From Thiodiazotropha sp040507035 (GTDB lineage: Bacteria > Pseudomonadota > Gammaproteobacteria > Chromatiales > Chromatiaceae), in NCBI GenBank assembly GCA_040507035.1, contig JBEVVR010000103.1:1-64000 (forward strand): a stretch of DNA of 64,000 nt. The letters are read 5' to 3'. Made by a program: the position numbers and the translations under genes. This document shows, piece after piece, positions 14,851 to 23,846 of the stretch. Under the pieces are notes generated by a model that worked only from the letters and a program-made list of their open reading frames with translations, was not told the DNA's origin and made no database searches. Each line of letters opens with the position of its first letter. The stretch's first letter is position 1.

Positions 14851-15481
14851 GAAACTGCATTTGTGTGCCGCCCACATCAATCATATCGCCATCCGTCAAT
14901 AACCGGGCCTCGTCGCCAATCGGTTTTTGATTGATGCTGGGGGGGGTCGGGCCCTCGAGAAAAGAGATGAAATAGCCACCTTCCCTACGCGTGATCATGG
15001 CGCAATCACCTCCAGAATGCCCGATTCGTGTCATATTACGGTTCAGAGGAATAATGCGTCCGAAGTTATCCCCATTCATTATTTGCAGCACACCTGAGTT
15101 GGAGGCTGTCTCCTCGTCTTCATCCTGCTGATTCTGATCTGGGATCTGCTCGTCAGAAGTGGTCTGGCTCAAATCGGTGCCCAGGTCCATGACGTCTTCA
15201 GCGAATGAGAGGGTATGTTTGCCGATCTGTATGACATCACCATGATTTAATCTGGCCTCTTCGGTCTGTTCGTGATTGAGCAGAACGGGAAATCCCTCAT
15301 CAAGGGCTTGCAGCTGATAGCTCTGGTCGTCGTTCCGGGTAATCACGGCCTGCCGTGGGGCGATGGCAAGGCTGTCGATCGGTATGGTGCAGTCCTCGTT
15401 ACGCCCGATCTGGGTCTTGTCACTCTCTAAGTGAAAGACATCAATAACGCGACCTTTGAATGAGAGGGTAAGTTTTGCCAT
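14843..15481 (-). CDS. Protein with two FHA domains
   Basis: About 212 aa with two forkhead-associated domains joined by an acidic linker. The first covers about 1-85 (TLSFKGRVIDVFHLE.., IGRNEDCTIPI) and the second about 125-212 (LQIMNGDNFGRIIPLNRNMTRIGHS). The linker (about 95-125) is rich in D/E/Q. FHA domains bind phosphothreonine. The second domain lacks an obvious SxxH, so it may be structural. I start it at ATG 15481 (MAKLTLSFKG), since a longer frame to 15562 adds 27 residues with no domain. Overlap with the PilZ gene suggests a joint role. Confidence 0.85.
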   Translation of the reverse strand: MAKLTLSFKGRVIDVFHLESDKTQIGRNEDCTIPIDSLAIAPRQAVITRNDDQSYQLQALDEGFPVLLNHEQTEEARLNHGDVIQIGKHTLSFAEDVMDLGTDLSQTTSDEQIPDQNQQDEDEETASNSGVLQIMNGDNFGRIIPLNRNMTRIGHSGGDCAMITRREGGYFISFLEGPTPPSINQKPIGDEARLLTDGDMIDVGGTQMQFHD

Positions 15482-15910
15482 CGAGAGTCTAAGATCCAAC
15501 CTGTACAAAGTAGAGTATATACCCAGATTTGCTAGTAAAACCATATCAGGATCACTCTTCATGTTATTTGCGATGTCAGAGGTCGACAGGGTGAGTTTTG
15601 CTTTTCAGGCAAGGACACAACTATGGCTCTACTGAAAAATATCTTCAGGGTGAAGTGACAAATGGAGGACAAAAAGGGGTAATCAGAACAAGAGTAAGTA
15701 AAAACTAAGATAATCAAAGTAGGGGTAGTTGCATGAAATATTATTTCCTGTTTAAACAATGCGTTATTTGTATCTATTAAATAAGAATATTGGATCGACG
15801 AATTTTTGACATTTTACAGATTTACTGCTTAACTTCGCTGACAAAAGGGGTGATTAGATGCCCTGTTAAACGACTCTATTTAGCGCTCAAGCCAATTTAA
15901 AGAAGGTCCC
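15482..15910. other. Divergent intergenic region between FHA gene and fleQ
   Basis: 429 bp with low coding potential and AT-rich from about 15640 to 15900. It must hold the promoters of the FHA-PilZ pair (leftward) and fleQ (rightward). I see a TTGACA at 15806-15811, but no structured RNA or repeat. Confidence 0.5.
15806..15835 (+). promoter_or_regulatory. Possible sigma-70 promoter of fleQ
   Basis: A perfect -35 TTGACA (15806-15811) is followed 17-18 nt later by a poor -10 (TTAACT or TAACTT). It lies about 75 nt upstream of the fleQ GTG. fleQ/flrA genes are usually transcribed by sigma-70, so the placement is reasonable, but the weak -10 keeps confidence low. Confidence 0.35.
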
Positions 15911-17356
15911 GTGTTTCCAAATCTCTGCATCTATCTGATCGATCAGGATTCTGCACACCAGAACTACCTGGAACATATCCTCGGCTTTGTCGAAGGTGAG
16001 CTGCGTGTGATTACGGACCTCTCTGATATCGAACTGCCATCCATGGAGAAAGGGAGTGCCTGCGTCGCTCTATTCCTCGGCGTCGATATGGATTTGGACC
16101 AACAGTTAAAGATTGCTCGAAGCCTACAGGATGAATATCCAGCTCTGCCGGCTTTTCAACTCTATAGTGAGGAGAAGGGTCTGCCGGAAAAACTGGAAAG
16201 CTGTGACAATGTTCTGGGCAGTTTCAAGATGCCCAGCGTCTACGATGATCTGATGGCGCTGACCCACAAGGCCCAGGTCTATCAAGAGTTGAAGACAGCT
16301 GATAGCCAGACATCACGTCCGGTTGAACTCTTTCGCAGCCTTTCGGGCAGCAGCAGGGCAACCCGTCGGGTCAACAAGATGATCGAACAGGTGGCTGACT
16401 CCGAGGCGACCGTGTTGATTCTGGGTGAGTCGGGAACAGGCAAGGAGGTGGTTGCACGCAAGCTCCATTTCCACTCCGTAAGACGCGGTAAGCCCTTTGT
16501 TCCGGTCAATTGCGGCGCTATTCCGGGGGACCTGCTCGAAAGTGAACTGTTCGGACACGAAAAAGGCGCGTTCACCGGTGCCATCAGTGCCCGCCAAGGA
16601 CGTTTCGAGATGGCTGAGGGTGGTACCCTGTTTCTTGATGAGATCGGCGACATGAGTATGCCGATGCAGGTGAAGCTTTTGAGAGTGCTGCAGGAGAGGA
16701 CCTTTGAACGGGTTGGTAGCAACAGAACCATGGCCTGTAATGTACGTATCATCGCTGCCACCCATCGCAACCTGGAAGACGCGATCAAGAACGGTGACTT
16801 TCGTGAGGATCTCTTCTATCGCTTGAATGTGTTTCCCATCGAAATGCCGCCGCTAAGGGATCGGGTTGAGGATATCCCGGTCTTGGTGAATGACCTGATT
16901 CATCGTATCGAGAACGAAAAGAGGGGATCGGTTAGACTGACACCGGCGGCGATCGCGGCCCTGAGTCACTATCGCTGGCCGGGTAATGTCAGGGAACTGG
17001 CCAACCTTATCGAACGACTCGCCATTCTCCATCCCTATGGGGTTGTCGATGTTGCCGACCTGCCTGAGAAGTTTCGCCCTGTTGGGGAGCTGTCGGATGC
17101 CGTACAGCTGCCGCAAGTCTCCCTCGAGGGTGAAGAGCCCGGCACCATTATCAATGCGCCCCGGCTTCCAAACGACGGTCTCGATCTCAAAGCCCATCTC
17201 AACTCACTCGAACAGAGTCTGATTCAACAGGCCCTCGATGAATCGGATGGGATCGTCGCCCATGCCGCCAAACGTCTGCATATGCGACGTACAACCTTGG
17301 TGGAAAAGCTGCGTAAATATGGCCTTCAGCGCCATACAGAGTCGCCGGGAATTTGA
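15911..17356 (+). CDS. fleQ: Flagellar master regulator FleQ/FlrA (sigma-54 activator)
   Basis: Top-tier flagellar activator, 481 aa. Residues 1 to about 115 form the FleQ-type receiver-like domain. The AAA+ domain (about 140-380) has Walker A GESGTGKE, the sigma-54 contact loop GAFTGA and the Walker B GGTLFLDEIGD. The C-terminal Fis-type helix-turn-helix is at about 440-475 (AAKRLHMRRTTLVEKLRKYG). In Pseudomonas, FleQ binds c-di-GMP at its AAA+ domain; the same could hold here. It starts at GTG 15911 behind AAGAAGG. It heads the regulatory cluster fleQ-fleS-fleR and would act at the sigma-54 promoter at 17410. Confidence 0.94.
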   Translation: MFPNLCIYLIDQDSAHQNYLEHILGFVEGELRVITDLSDIELPSMEKGSACVALFLGVDMDLDQQLKIARSLQDEYPALPAFQLYSEEKGLPEKLESCDNVLGSFKMPSVYDDLMALTHKAQVYQELKTADSQTSRPVELFRSLSGSSRATRRVNKMIEQVADSEATVLILGESGTGKEVVARKLHFHSVRRGKPFVPVNCGAIPGDLLESELFGHEKGAFTGAISARQGRFEMAEGGTLFLDEIGDMSMPMQVKLLRVLQERTFERVGSNRTMACNVRIIAATHRNLEDAIKNGDFREDLFYRLNVFPIEMPPLRDRVEDIPVLVNDLIHRIENEKRGSVRLTPAAIAALSHYRWPGNVRELANLIERLAILHPYGVVDVADLPEKFRPVGELSDAVQLPQVSLEGEEPGTIINAPRLPNDGLDLKAHLNSLEQSLIQQALDESDGIVAHAAKRLHMRRTTLVEKLRKYGLQRHTESPGI

Positions 17357-17409
17357 CGCGACCCATAATCAACATCTCTAACTTATTGATAAATAAGAAA
17401 ACGTAATTT

Positions 17410-17425
17410 CGGCACGCATTTTGCA
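17410..17425 (+). promoter_or_regulatory. Sigma-54 promoter of fleSR
   Basis: CGGCACGCATTTTGCA has the invariant GG (17411-17412) and GC (17423-17424) exactly 10 nt apart, and matches the TGGCACG-N4-TTGCA consensus closely. It lies 45 nt upstream of fleS and just after fleQ. FleQ/sigma-54 control of fleSR is established in Pseudomonas aeruginosa. Confidence 0.75.
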
Positions 17426-17469
17426 AAATTGGTAGTGAACAACAGCAACTACCACAGAGGCCGAATCAC

Positions 17470-18699
17470 GTGTCACCCAAGCCATCTCTCGCTGACAGAC
17501 AGCATGCCTTGGAATCGGCGTTCAATATGTTTAACCAGCTCTCTCAAGAGCTGACCGGTTCCTATCAACAGCTCCAGGCACAGGTTCTCGAGTTGAGTCA
17601 GGAACTCGCCGCCGCGCGCAGCGAGCGCATGGTACAACTGGCGGAGAAAGAGCGTCTGGCCGACCGCCTTGAAAGGTTGCTCGAGACGCTGCCGGCCGCT
17701 GTCATCCTATTGGATGGTGAGGATCGTGTCCGGGAATTCAATCCCGCCGCGGTACATCTCCTTGGTAGCCTTCGGGAGCAGGATTCATGGCCGCAAATCA
17801 TGGGTACCAACGTCTTGAGCGGAGACCTGGCGGGGAGCGAACTGAGGCTGAACAATGGCCGTATCCTCACCCTCTCATCGAGCCGGCTTGAACAGACACC
17901 CGGGCGTATTCTGGTACTGCTCGATGTGACTGAGACACGACGCCTTCAGGAGCGGCTCAACCGGCGCGAACGTTTGAGTGCAATGGGTGAAATGTCGGCG
18001 CAACTGGCTCACCAGATGCGAACTCCTTTGAGTACGGCGCTGCTTTATGTCTCCCATCTTGCCGATGACGGCCTGAGCCGGGAAAAGCGCCGCCAGTTCA
18101 CCGCCAAACTGCGGGATCGTCTACAGCACATGGAGCGTCAAATTCACGACATCCTACTCTTCGCTCACGGCGCCGATGCGGGGGAGACTCGACTCTCTCT
18201 CATCGCCTTGATCACACGTTTCGCGGCCACTGTCGAACAGGAACTGAAGGCCGCTGAGGTGAGGCTCCAAATCGATGATCAAAGCAAAGGGCAAGCCATC
18301 ATGGTGGGTCGCGAGGATGCGCTATTGGGGCTGCTCGGCAATCTGCTGGACAATGCCGTGCAACAGGGTGCTAACAAGGTCCACTTCTCGCTGCGGGTGA
18401 ATAGAGATATAGAACTCGATGTCGCCGATAACGGCAGAGGCATTCCTGTGGAGCTGCAACAGCGGATTTTCGATCCCTTCTTCACCACCCGTAACGACGG
18501 TACCGGACTGGGATTGGCTGTGGTGCAGAACCTTGTGCTGAACCATGGCGGAGAGATCAGATGTGGCTCCTCGGATCTTGGTGGTGCCCTGTTCCAACTC
18601 CGATTTCCCCTTGCCCTGAGGAAGAGTGACCTGCATCCGGAGATGGTGGATGAACGAGGAACTGTTGGACAACAATTTCCCGAGATGAGGAGTCTCTGA
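17470..18699 (+). CDS. fleS: Flagellar sensor histidine kinase FleS/FlrB
   Basis: Soluble two-component sensor kinase of 409 aa without membrane segments. An N-terminal coiled coil (about 10-75) leads into a PAS-like domain (LPAAVILLDGEDRVREFNPAAV). The HisKA box follows (AQLAHQMRTPLSTAL, phospho-acceptor His), then an HATPase domain with N box NLLDNAVQQG and G boxes DNGRGIP and GTGLGLAVV. It starts at GTG 17470 and its TGA overlaps the fleR ATG. In the Vibrio/Pseudomonas cascade it phosphorylates FleR once early assembly has begun. Confidence 0.92.
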   Translation: MSPKPSLADRQHALESAFNMFNQLSQELTGSYQQLQAQVLELSQELAAARSERMVQLAEKERLADRLERLLETLPAAVILLDGEDRVREFNPAAVHLLGSLREQDSWPQIMGTNVLSGDLAGSELRLNNGRILTLSSSRLEQTPGRILVLLDVTETRRLQERLNRRERLSAMGEMSAQLAHQMRTPLSTALLYVSHLADDGLSREKRRQFTAKLRDRLQHMERQIHDILLFAHGADAGETRLSLIALITRFAATVEQELKAAEVRLQIDDQSKGQAIMVGREDALLGLLGNLLDNAVQQGANKVHFSLRVNRDIELDVADNGRGIPVELQQRIFDPFFTTRNDGTGLGLAVVQNLVLNHGGEIRCGSSDLGGALFQLRFPLALRKSDLHPEMVDERGTVGQQFPEMRSL

Positions 18700-20039
18700 T
18701 GAGCTTAGCGACGGTGCTGATTGTTGAAGATGATCCCTCCTTAAGGGAGGCCTTGAGTGACACCCTGGAGCTTGCCGGTTACCCGGTGTGTATGGCCGAA
18801 GAGGGTGGAGCGGCCCTGGAACTGCTGCAGCAGAGATCGGTGGGTATGGTGATCAGTGATGTGCAGATGCAGCCGATGGACGGACACAGCCTGTTACGCC
18901 AGGTCAGGGAGCGTTTCCCTGAACTGCCAGTGTTGTTGATGACCGCCTATGGCACTATCGAGAAGGCGGTGACAGCAATGCATGACGGCGCCGTTGACTA
19001 CCTAAGCAAGCCTTTCGAGGCAGAAGTCCTGGTCAGCAAGGTCGCCACTCACATCCACCCCGTGGTCGATGAACCTAAGGACGGGCCGGTCGCTGAGGAC
19101 CTGCGCAGCCGGGAAGTGCTCGAGCTGGCGCGTCGCGTAGCTCGCAGCGATGCCACCGTGTTACTTCATGGCGAGAGCGGCACAGGTAAAGAGGTCTTTG
19201 CCCGTTACATTCACCAACACTCGAATCGGGCTGAAGGTGCCTTTATCGCCATCAACTGCGCCGCGATCCCTGAGAATATGCTCGAGGCGGTGCTTTTCGG
19301 ATACGAGAAGGGGGCCTTCACCGGCGCCTACCAGGCGACAGCGGGTAAATTTGAACAGGCACAGGGCGGTACCCTGCTGCTGGATGAGATCTCCGAGATG
19401 AGTCTGGCCCTGCAGGCCAAACTGCTACGCGTCCTCCAGGAGAGAGAGCTCGAGCGTCTTGGGGGGCGCAAATTGATCGAACTCGATGTCAGAGTTTTGG
19501 CAACCACCAACCGTAAGCTACGGGAAGAGGTCTCCGCCGGTCGTTTTCGGGAAGATCTCTTCTATCGCTTGAATGTCTTCCCCCTGAGTCTCCCCCCGTT
19601 ACGGGAACGCCAACGGGATATTCTTCCCTTGGCCCGCCATCTGTTGCAACAGAACCTGCAGCAGGGACAGACCCTGCCCGAGTTGAGTGACGAGGCCAAG
19701 CAGCGGCTGTTGGGCCACCAATGGCCGGGAAATGTGCGCGAACTCGACAACCTGATGCAGCGGGCTTTGATACTCGACAGTGATGGTGTGATCGAGGCCG
19801 ATGAACTCAGTTTCGAAACCGATGCAGCGGAGACAAGGTCGCTGGAGATGGCGCAACGCCCCAATCCCGGCCGTCTGCCGGAAGATCTTCGCTCCGTGGA
19901 AGAGCAGATGATCCTTGATGCATTGGAGCAGGGAAGAAGCAGTCGCAAAGAGGTCGCCAGTCGTCTTGGGATCAGTGAGCGTACCCTGCGTTACAAGATC
20001 GCGCGAATGCGTGAGGCGGGGGTCGCCATACCCGGTTGA
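18699..20039 (+). CDS. fleR: Flagellar response regulator FleR/FlrC (sigma-54 activator)
   Basis: 446-aa NtrC-type regulator. The receiver domain covers about 1-115 (VEDDPSLREAL acidic pocket, phospho-Asp in VISDVQM, Lys in SKPF). The AAA+ domain runs about 125-355 with GESGTGKE, GAFTGA and GGTLLLDEISE. The Fis-like helix-turn-helix ends the protein (RKEVASRLGISERTLRYKIARM). Phosphorylated FleR activates basal-body and hook genes with sigma-54. The target fliE has a -24/-12 element directly downstream (20042-20057). Confidence 0.94.
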   Translation: MSLATVLIVEDDPSLREALSDTLELAGYPVCMAEEGGAALELLQQRSVGMVISDVQMQPMDGHSLLRQVRERFPELPVLLMTAYGTIEKAVTAMHDGAVDYLSKPFEAEVLVSKVATHIHPVVDEPKDGPVAEDLRSREVLELARRVARSDATVLLHGESGTGKEVFARYIHQHSNRAEGAFIAINCAAIPENMLEAVLFGYEKGAFTGAYQATAGKFEQAQGGTLLLDEISEMSLALQAKLLRVLQERELERLGGRKLIELDVRVLATTNRKLREEVSAGRFREDLFYRLNVFPLSLPPLRERQRDILPLARHLLQQNLQQGQTLPELSDEAKQRLLGHQWPGNVRELDNLMQRALILDSDGVIEADELSFETDAAETRSLEMAQRPNPGRLPEDLRSVEEQMILDALEQGRSSRKEVASRLGISERTLRYKIARMREAGVAIPG

Positions 20040-20041
20040 AC

Positions 20042-20057
20042 TGGTATGAAAACTGCG
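20042..20057 (+). promoter_or_regulatory. Sigma-54 promoter of the fliE operon
   Basis: TGGTATGAAAACTGCG keeps the invariant GG (20043-20044) and GC (20055-20056) exactly 10 nt apart, 40 nt upstream of fliE. The flanking consensus bases are weaker than at fleS. Placement right after fleR and ahead of fliE fits FleR-dependent class III control. Confidence 0.55.
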
Positions 20058-20095
20058 TGGAAAAGGTGAGATGTTGATTAAACGGGAAGTGAACG

Positions 20096-20416
20096 ATGAG
20101 TGACAACATGAACATTGATCAAGTCCTGGCCCAGATGCGGGTGATGTCGGCCCAGGCCGCCAATAAATCGTCCCAGGCCGCAGAGGCTACTGGGAGCGAT
20201 TTCGGTGATCTCCTGAAGCAGTCGATCGATCATGTCAATTCCGCGCAGAAGGAGGCCAGTGCCTTGCGCAGCGCCTTCGAAACAGGCGAGGGGGATATGG
20301 ATCTGGCCCAGGTGATGATTGCGGCGCAAAAGTCGAGTCTCTCCTTCGAGGCCATGGTGCAGGTGCGCAACAAACTCGTCGAAGCGTATAAAGACGTAAT
20401 GAACATGCCGATCTAA
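20096..20416 (+). CDS. fliE: Flagellar basal-body protein FliE
   Basis: 106-aa junction protein between the MS ring and the proximal rod. Typical FliE features: a helical N-terminus rich in Q/A/S (VLAQMRVMSAQAA), FGDLLKQSIDHVNSAQKEASAL, and the conserved C-terminal end DLAQVMIAAQKSSLSFEAMVQVRNKLVEAYKDVMNMPI region. The ATG at 20096 follows a GGGAAG site. First gene of fliEFGHIJ; 23 nt separate it from fliF. Confidence 0.95.
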   Translation: MSDNMNIDQVLAQMRVMSAQAANKSSQAAEATGSDFGDLLKQSIDHVNSAQKEASALRSAFETGEGDMDLAQVMIAAQKSSLSFEAMVQVRNKLVEAYKDVMNMPI

Positions 20417-20439
20417 GTAACTAATAAAGAAGGCTAAAA

Positions 20440-22125
20440 ATGGCAGAGACAGCAACCGAGACAACAACTCAGATCCAGGTAAGGAATAGATTCCAGACCA
20501 ATCCGACGCTGCGCATCTTTGCCGTGTTGGTGGGATTTGCCGCGAGTGTGGCATTGGGATTCGCCGTGGTGTTATGGACCCAAGAGCCCAGCTACAGCCC
20601 GCTCTATGGCAACCTCTCTCACAAGGACGCTGTCGAGATCGCCCAGGCGCTGCAGCAGGCGGGGATAAAATATGAGATCGACCAGAGTAATGGCATCGTC
20701 ATGGTGCCCAGCAGCGATCTGCAGCAGGCGCGGATGAAACTTGCCGGCCAAGGCTTGCCGCAGACCGGCTCAACCGGTTTTGAGTTGATGCAGGAGGATA
20801 CCGGATTCTCCACCAGTCGCCTGGTGGAATCGGCACGCTATCAGCGCGCCATCGAGGGTGAGCTGGCCCGTAGCATCATGACCCTGGCCAGTGTCGAGAG
20901 TGCCAGGGTCCATCTGGCGAACCCGAAACAGTCGGTCTTTATCCGCAAGCGAAAATTCCCCAGTGCATCGGTGGTGCTGAAACTCTACTCCGGCAGAAAT
21001 CTGGAGAAGGGGCAGGTGGAGGCGATTACCCACCTGGTCGCATCCAGCGTGCCGGAGCTGGAGGCCTCCAAGGTAACCCTGGTGGATCACAAGGGTCGTC
21101 TGCTAAGCAGCAAGGATGACTCTCGGGAGATGGAGTTGACCAGCAGTCAGTTCGAATACACACGGGAGTTGGAGAGTCACTATAAGCAGCGCATCGAGGA
21201 TATCCTGGCGCCGATGGTGGGGCGGGAGAATCTGCGCGCCGAAGTCACCGCGGATGTGGATTTCACCTATGTTGAGAAGACCCAGGAGTATTTCAATCCC
21301 GATGCCACGGCGTTGCGTTCCGAACAGGTCAATGAACAACAATCTGTATTGAGTGAGGTCCAGGGCGTGCCCGGTGCGCTCTCCAATCAACCCCCAGCCG
21401 CGGCTGCGGCACCCCAGGTGGCCGGTGCTGGAGGGGCGGCGGACAACACGACTCCCGTCAACACAAGCAAACGGGCAACGCGGAATTATGAATTGGATAA
21501 GACAATCAGCCACACGCGTCTGCCAACCAGTCGTCTACGCAGGCTCTCCGTCGCCGTGGTTCTCAACCATCGCTACCGTACCCTGGAGGATGGTGCGGTG
21601 GAGGCGGTGGAACGCACTGCCGAGGAGATTACCCGTATCTCCAACCTGGTGAAAGAGGCGATTGGCTATGATCTTCAGCGTGGTGACAGTGTACAGGTGC
21701 TCGACGAGGCCTTTTACGTACCGGCGGCGCCGGAGCCGCTTCCGGAGATACCGATGTGGGAAGAGACATGGTTCTGGGATACGGTGCGGCAGGTCGCTGG
21801 CTTTATCCTCGCCGCAATACTAGTCTTTGGATTGATTAAGATTTTAAGTCGTCTGGTAAAGCAGGTGGCTATAGAGCCGGCTATGCCTGAAGGTATGGCC
21901 GCGGCGGCGGGCGGTGCAATGAGTGGGGCGGGTAATCTTCAAGCAGGAGGCGCCATGGCCGAAGGTGGGGCGATGGGTGCACTGGCAGAAGATGATGCCT
22001 CCCTACATCTGCCTGGACCGCGAAGTTACGAGAAGACCCTTGATCAGGCGCGCAACATGATCGAGGAAGATCCGAAGCGGGTGGCGCAGGTGGTTAGAAA
22101 GTGGATCTCTGAAGATGGCAGATAA
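20440..22125 (+). CDS. fliF: Flagellar MS-ring protein FliF
   Basis: Forms the inner-membrane MS ring that anchors the rotor, 561 aa. One membrane segment lies near 28-47 (IFAVLVGFAASVALGFAVVL) and a second near 452-472 (VRQVAGFILAAILVFGLIKIL). The periplasmic YscJ/FliF domains lie between them (ARVHLANPKQSVFIRKRKFPSASV). A low-complexity A/P/G linker at about 312-335 is common in this family. The extreme C-terminus (ARNMIEEDPKRVAQVVRKWISED) is the FliG-binding helix. Its end overlaps fliG by 11 nt. Confidence 0.96.
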   Translation: MAETATETTTQIQVRNRFQTNPTLRIFAVLVGFAASVALGFAVVLWTQEPSYSPLYGNLSHKDAVEIAQALQQAGIKYEIDQSNGIVMVPSSDLQQARMKLAGQGLPQTGSTGFELMQEDTGFSTSRLVESARYQRAIEGELARSIMTLASVESARVHLANPKQSVFIRKRKFPSASVVLKLYSGRNLEKGQVEAITHLVASSVPELEASKVTLVDHKGRLLSSKDDSREMELTSSQFEYTRELESHYKQRIEDILAPMVGRENLRAEVTADVDFTYVEKTQEYFNPDATALRSEQVNEQQSVLSEVQGVPGALSNQPPAAAAAPQVAGAGGAADNTTPVNTSKRATRNYELDKTISHTRLPTSRLRRLSVAVVLNHRYRTLEDGAVEAVERTAEEITRISNLVKEAIGYDLQRGDSVQVLDEAFYVPAAPEPLPEIPMWEETWFWDTVRQVAGFILAAILVFGLIKILSRLVKQVAIEPAMPEGMAAAAGGAMSGAGNLQAGGAMAEGGAMGALAEDDASLHLPGPRSYEKTLDQARNMIEEDPKRVAQVVRKWISEDGR

Positions 22126-23167
22126 ACAGGCAGTACAAGCCCAACAGGCTAGCCCCGACGATAACCAGGAAGTTGCCAAGATTGGCGGCGTCGCTCGCGC
22201 TGCCATCTTGCTGCTTGCGCTTGGGGAGAAGGATGCCGCAGAACTGTTGCGTCACATGGGGCCGAAAGAGGTGCAGGATGTCGGTCTGGCGATGGCGACA
22301 TTGACCGATGTCACCACTGATCAGATGGAAGCGGTGATGCGACAGTTTGTCTCCACCCTGGAGAAGCAGACGGCGCTGGGCCTCGGTTCCGATGAATATA
22401 TTCGCACTATGCTGACCAATGCCCTGGGCGAGGATAAGGCGGGTGGTGTGATAGACCGCATCTTGCTTGGGCGAAATAGCAAAGGACTCGAGCAGCTGAA
22501 GTGGATGGATCCGCGGGCGATTGCCGAGTTGATAAGGCTTGAACATCCACAGATTATCGCCATCGTGCTTTCATTTCTGGAATCGGATCAAGCGGCACAG
22601 GTAGTCAGCCAGTTCCCTGAACGCGTGCGAACCGACGTGGTTATGCGTATTGCAACCCTGGATGGTATTCAACCCGCCGCACTGCAGGAACTCGATGAGA
22701 TCCTGGAGAAGCAGTTTTCCGGCGCCACCAATGTCAAATCATCCAGCTTGGGCGGGGTAAAGACCGCCGCTGAAATCCTCAACATGCTCGATGGCGCGGT
22801 TGAGAGCAAGCTGATGGAAGAGATCATAGAGATCGACAGCGATCTTGGACAGGAGCTTCAGGACAACATGTTTGTCTTCGAGAACCTCATCGATGTGGAT
22901 GACCGAGGCATCCAGAGTCTGCTGCGTGAAGTGAGTACGGAGCAGTTGTTGCTCGCCCTGCGTGGAGCCGATGAGGTATTGAAAGAGAAGATCTTCAAGA
23001 ATATGTCGAAGCGTGCAGCCGAGATGCTGAAAGACGATCTGGATGCGGCCGCGCCGGCCAAGCTGAGTGATGTCGAAGCCGCGCAGAAGGAGATTCTGGT
23101 CGTTGCGCGCCGTCTGGCGGATGCCGGTGAGATAATGCTCGGAGGCGGCGGTGAAGAGTTCGTCTGA
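22115..23167 (+). CDS. fliG: Flagellar motor switch protein FliG
   Basis: Rotor protein that transmits torque from the stator, 350 aa. The N-terminal FliF-binding region has the typical ARAAILLLALGEKDAAELLRHMGPKEVQ. The middle domain carries LEHPQIIAIVLSFLESDQAA, with the family's EHPQ motif. The C-terminal torque domain has the charged helix DRGIQSLLREVSTEQLLLALRGADE. It overlaps fliF (11 nt) and fliH (17 nt), indicating tight translational coupling. Confidence 0.96.
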   Translation: MADKQAVQAQQASPDDNQEVAKIGGVARAAILLLALGEKDAAELLRHMGPKEVQDVGLAMATLTDVTTDQMEAVMRQFVSTLEKQTALGLGSDEYIRTMLTNALGEDKAGGVIDRILLGRNSKGLEQLKWMDPRAIAELIRLEHPQIIAIVLSFLESDQAAQVVSQFPERVRTDVVMRIATLDGIQPAALQELDEILEKQFSGATNVKSSSLGGVKTAAEILNMLDGAVESKLMEEIIEIDSDLGQELQDNMFVFENLIDVDDRGIQSLLREVSTEQLLLALRGADEVLKEKIFKNMSKRAAEMLKDDLDAAAPAKLSDVEAAQKEILVVARRLADAGEIMLGGGGEEFV

Positions 23168-23840
23168 TAAGGATAAAGATCAAGGGGTCGCCAAGGTGAT
23201 GCAATGGCTGCCACCGGACATGAGTGGCAGTAGCGGCAAGCTGGAATCCCAACGTACCCTGCAGCCACCAGGTGGACCACCAACCGCAGCCGCTTTGGAA
23301 GATATCCAGAAGCAGGCCTATGAAGAGGGATTTGAAAAGGGCAAACAGGAGGGCTTTGAGTTTGGTCACAAGGAGGGATTGGCTCAGGCCCAGCGTGACA
23401 TACAACACTATAGCGTTCATCTCGACAATCTGCTCTCTCATTTCGAGCGACCGTTAAAGGATCTTGATAACCGGGTTGAGAAGGAATTACTCAACCTGGT
23501 GATCGCTATTGTGAAACAGCTTCTGCGCAGGGAGGTCAAGAGTGATCCGAATTTGATCGTCGGCGTGGTACGAGAATCGCTTTCGGTATTGCCGGTCTCA
23601 TCAAACAACGTGCGCCTGTTGCTGCATCCGGAGGATGCTGAGTTGATTCGTGAAGTCTATGCTTTAGGGGACAACGAAGTGGGTTGGAGTCTAATCGAGG
23701 ATCCTGTGATCAACCGCGGCGGTTGCAAGGTAGTGACCGACACCTCGCAGATTGACGGCACCTTGGAGTCCCGTCTAGCGGCATTGATAGCGCCGTTGTT
23801 GGCCGGTGCGCGCGCGGTGGATGACGATAGTGCCGAGTAG
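23151..23840 (+). CDS. fliH: Flagellar export apparatus protein FliH
   Basis: Stator-like regulator of the FliI export ATPase, 229 aa. The central region has the GxxxG repeats characteristic of FliH (EEGFEKGKQEGFEFGHKEG at about 57-75). The C-terminal half is the FliH/YscL domain that binds FliI (LLNLVIAIVKQLLRREVKSD.., LLLHPEDAELI). Starts at GTG 23151, 17 nt inside fliG, after a GGAGGCGG purine tract. The proline-rich N-terminus is less conserved. Confidence 0.93.
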   Translation: MKSSSDKDKDQGVAKVMQWLPPDMSGSSGKLESQRTLQPPGGPPTAAALEDIQKQAYEEGFEKGKQEGFEFGHKEGLAQAQRDIQHYSVHLDNLLSHFERPLKDLDNRVEKELLNLVIAIVKQLLRREVKSDPNLIVGVVRESLSVLPVSSNNVRLLLHPEDAELIREVYALGDNEVGWSLIEDPVINRGGCKVVTDTSQIDGTLESRLAALIAPLLAGARAVDDDSAE

Positions 23841-23846
23841 TTGCTG

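Noticed and set aside
15559..15759. 66-codon frame on the minus strand in the fleQ upstream gap
   Set aside because: No ribosome-binding site, no family resemblance, and AT-rich promoter-like composition. Treated as non-coding.
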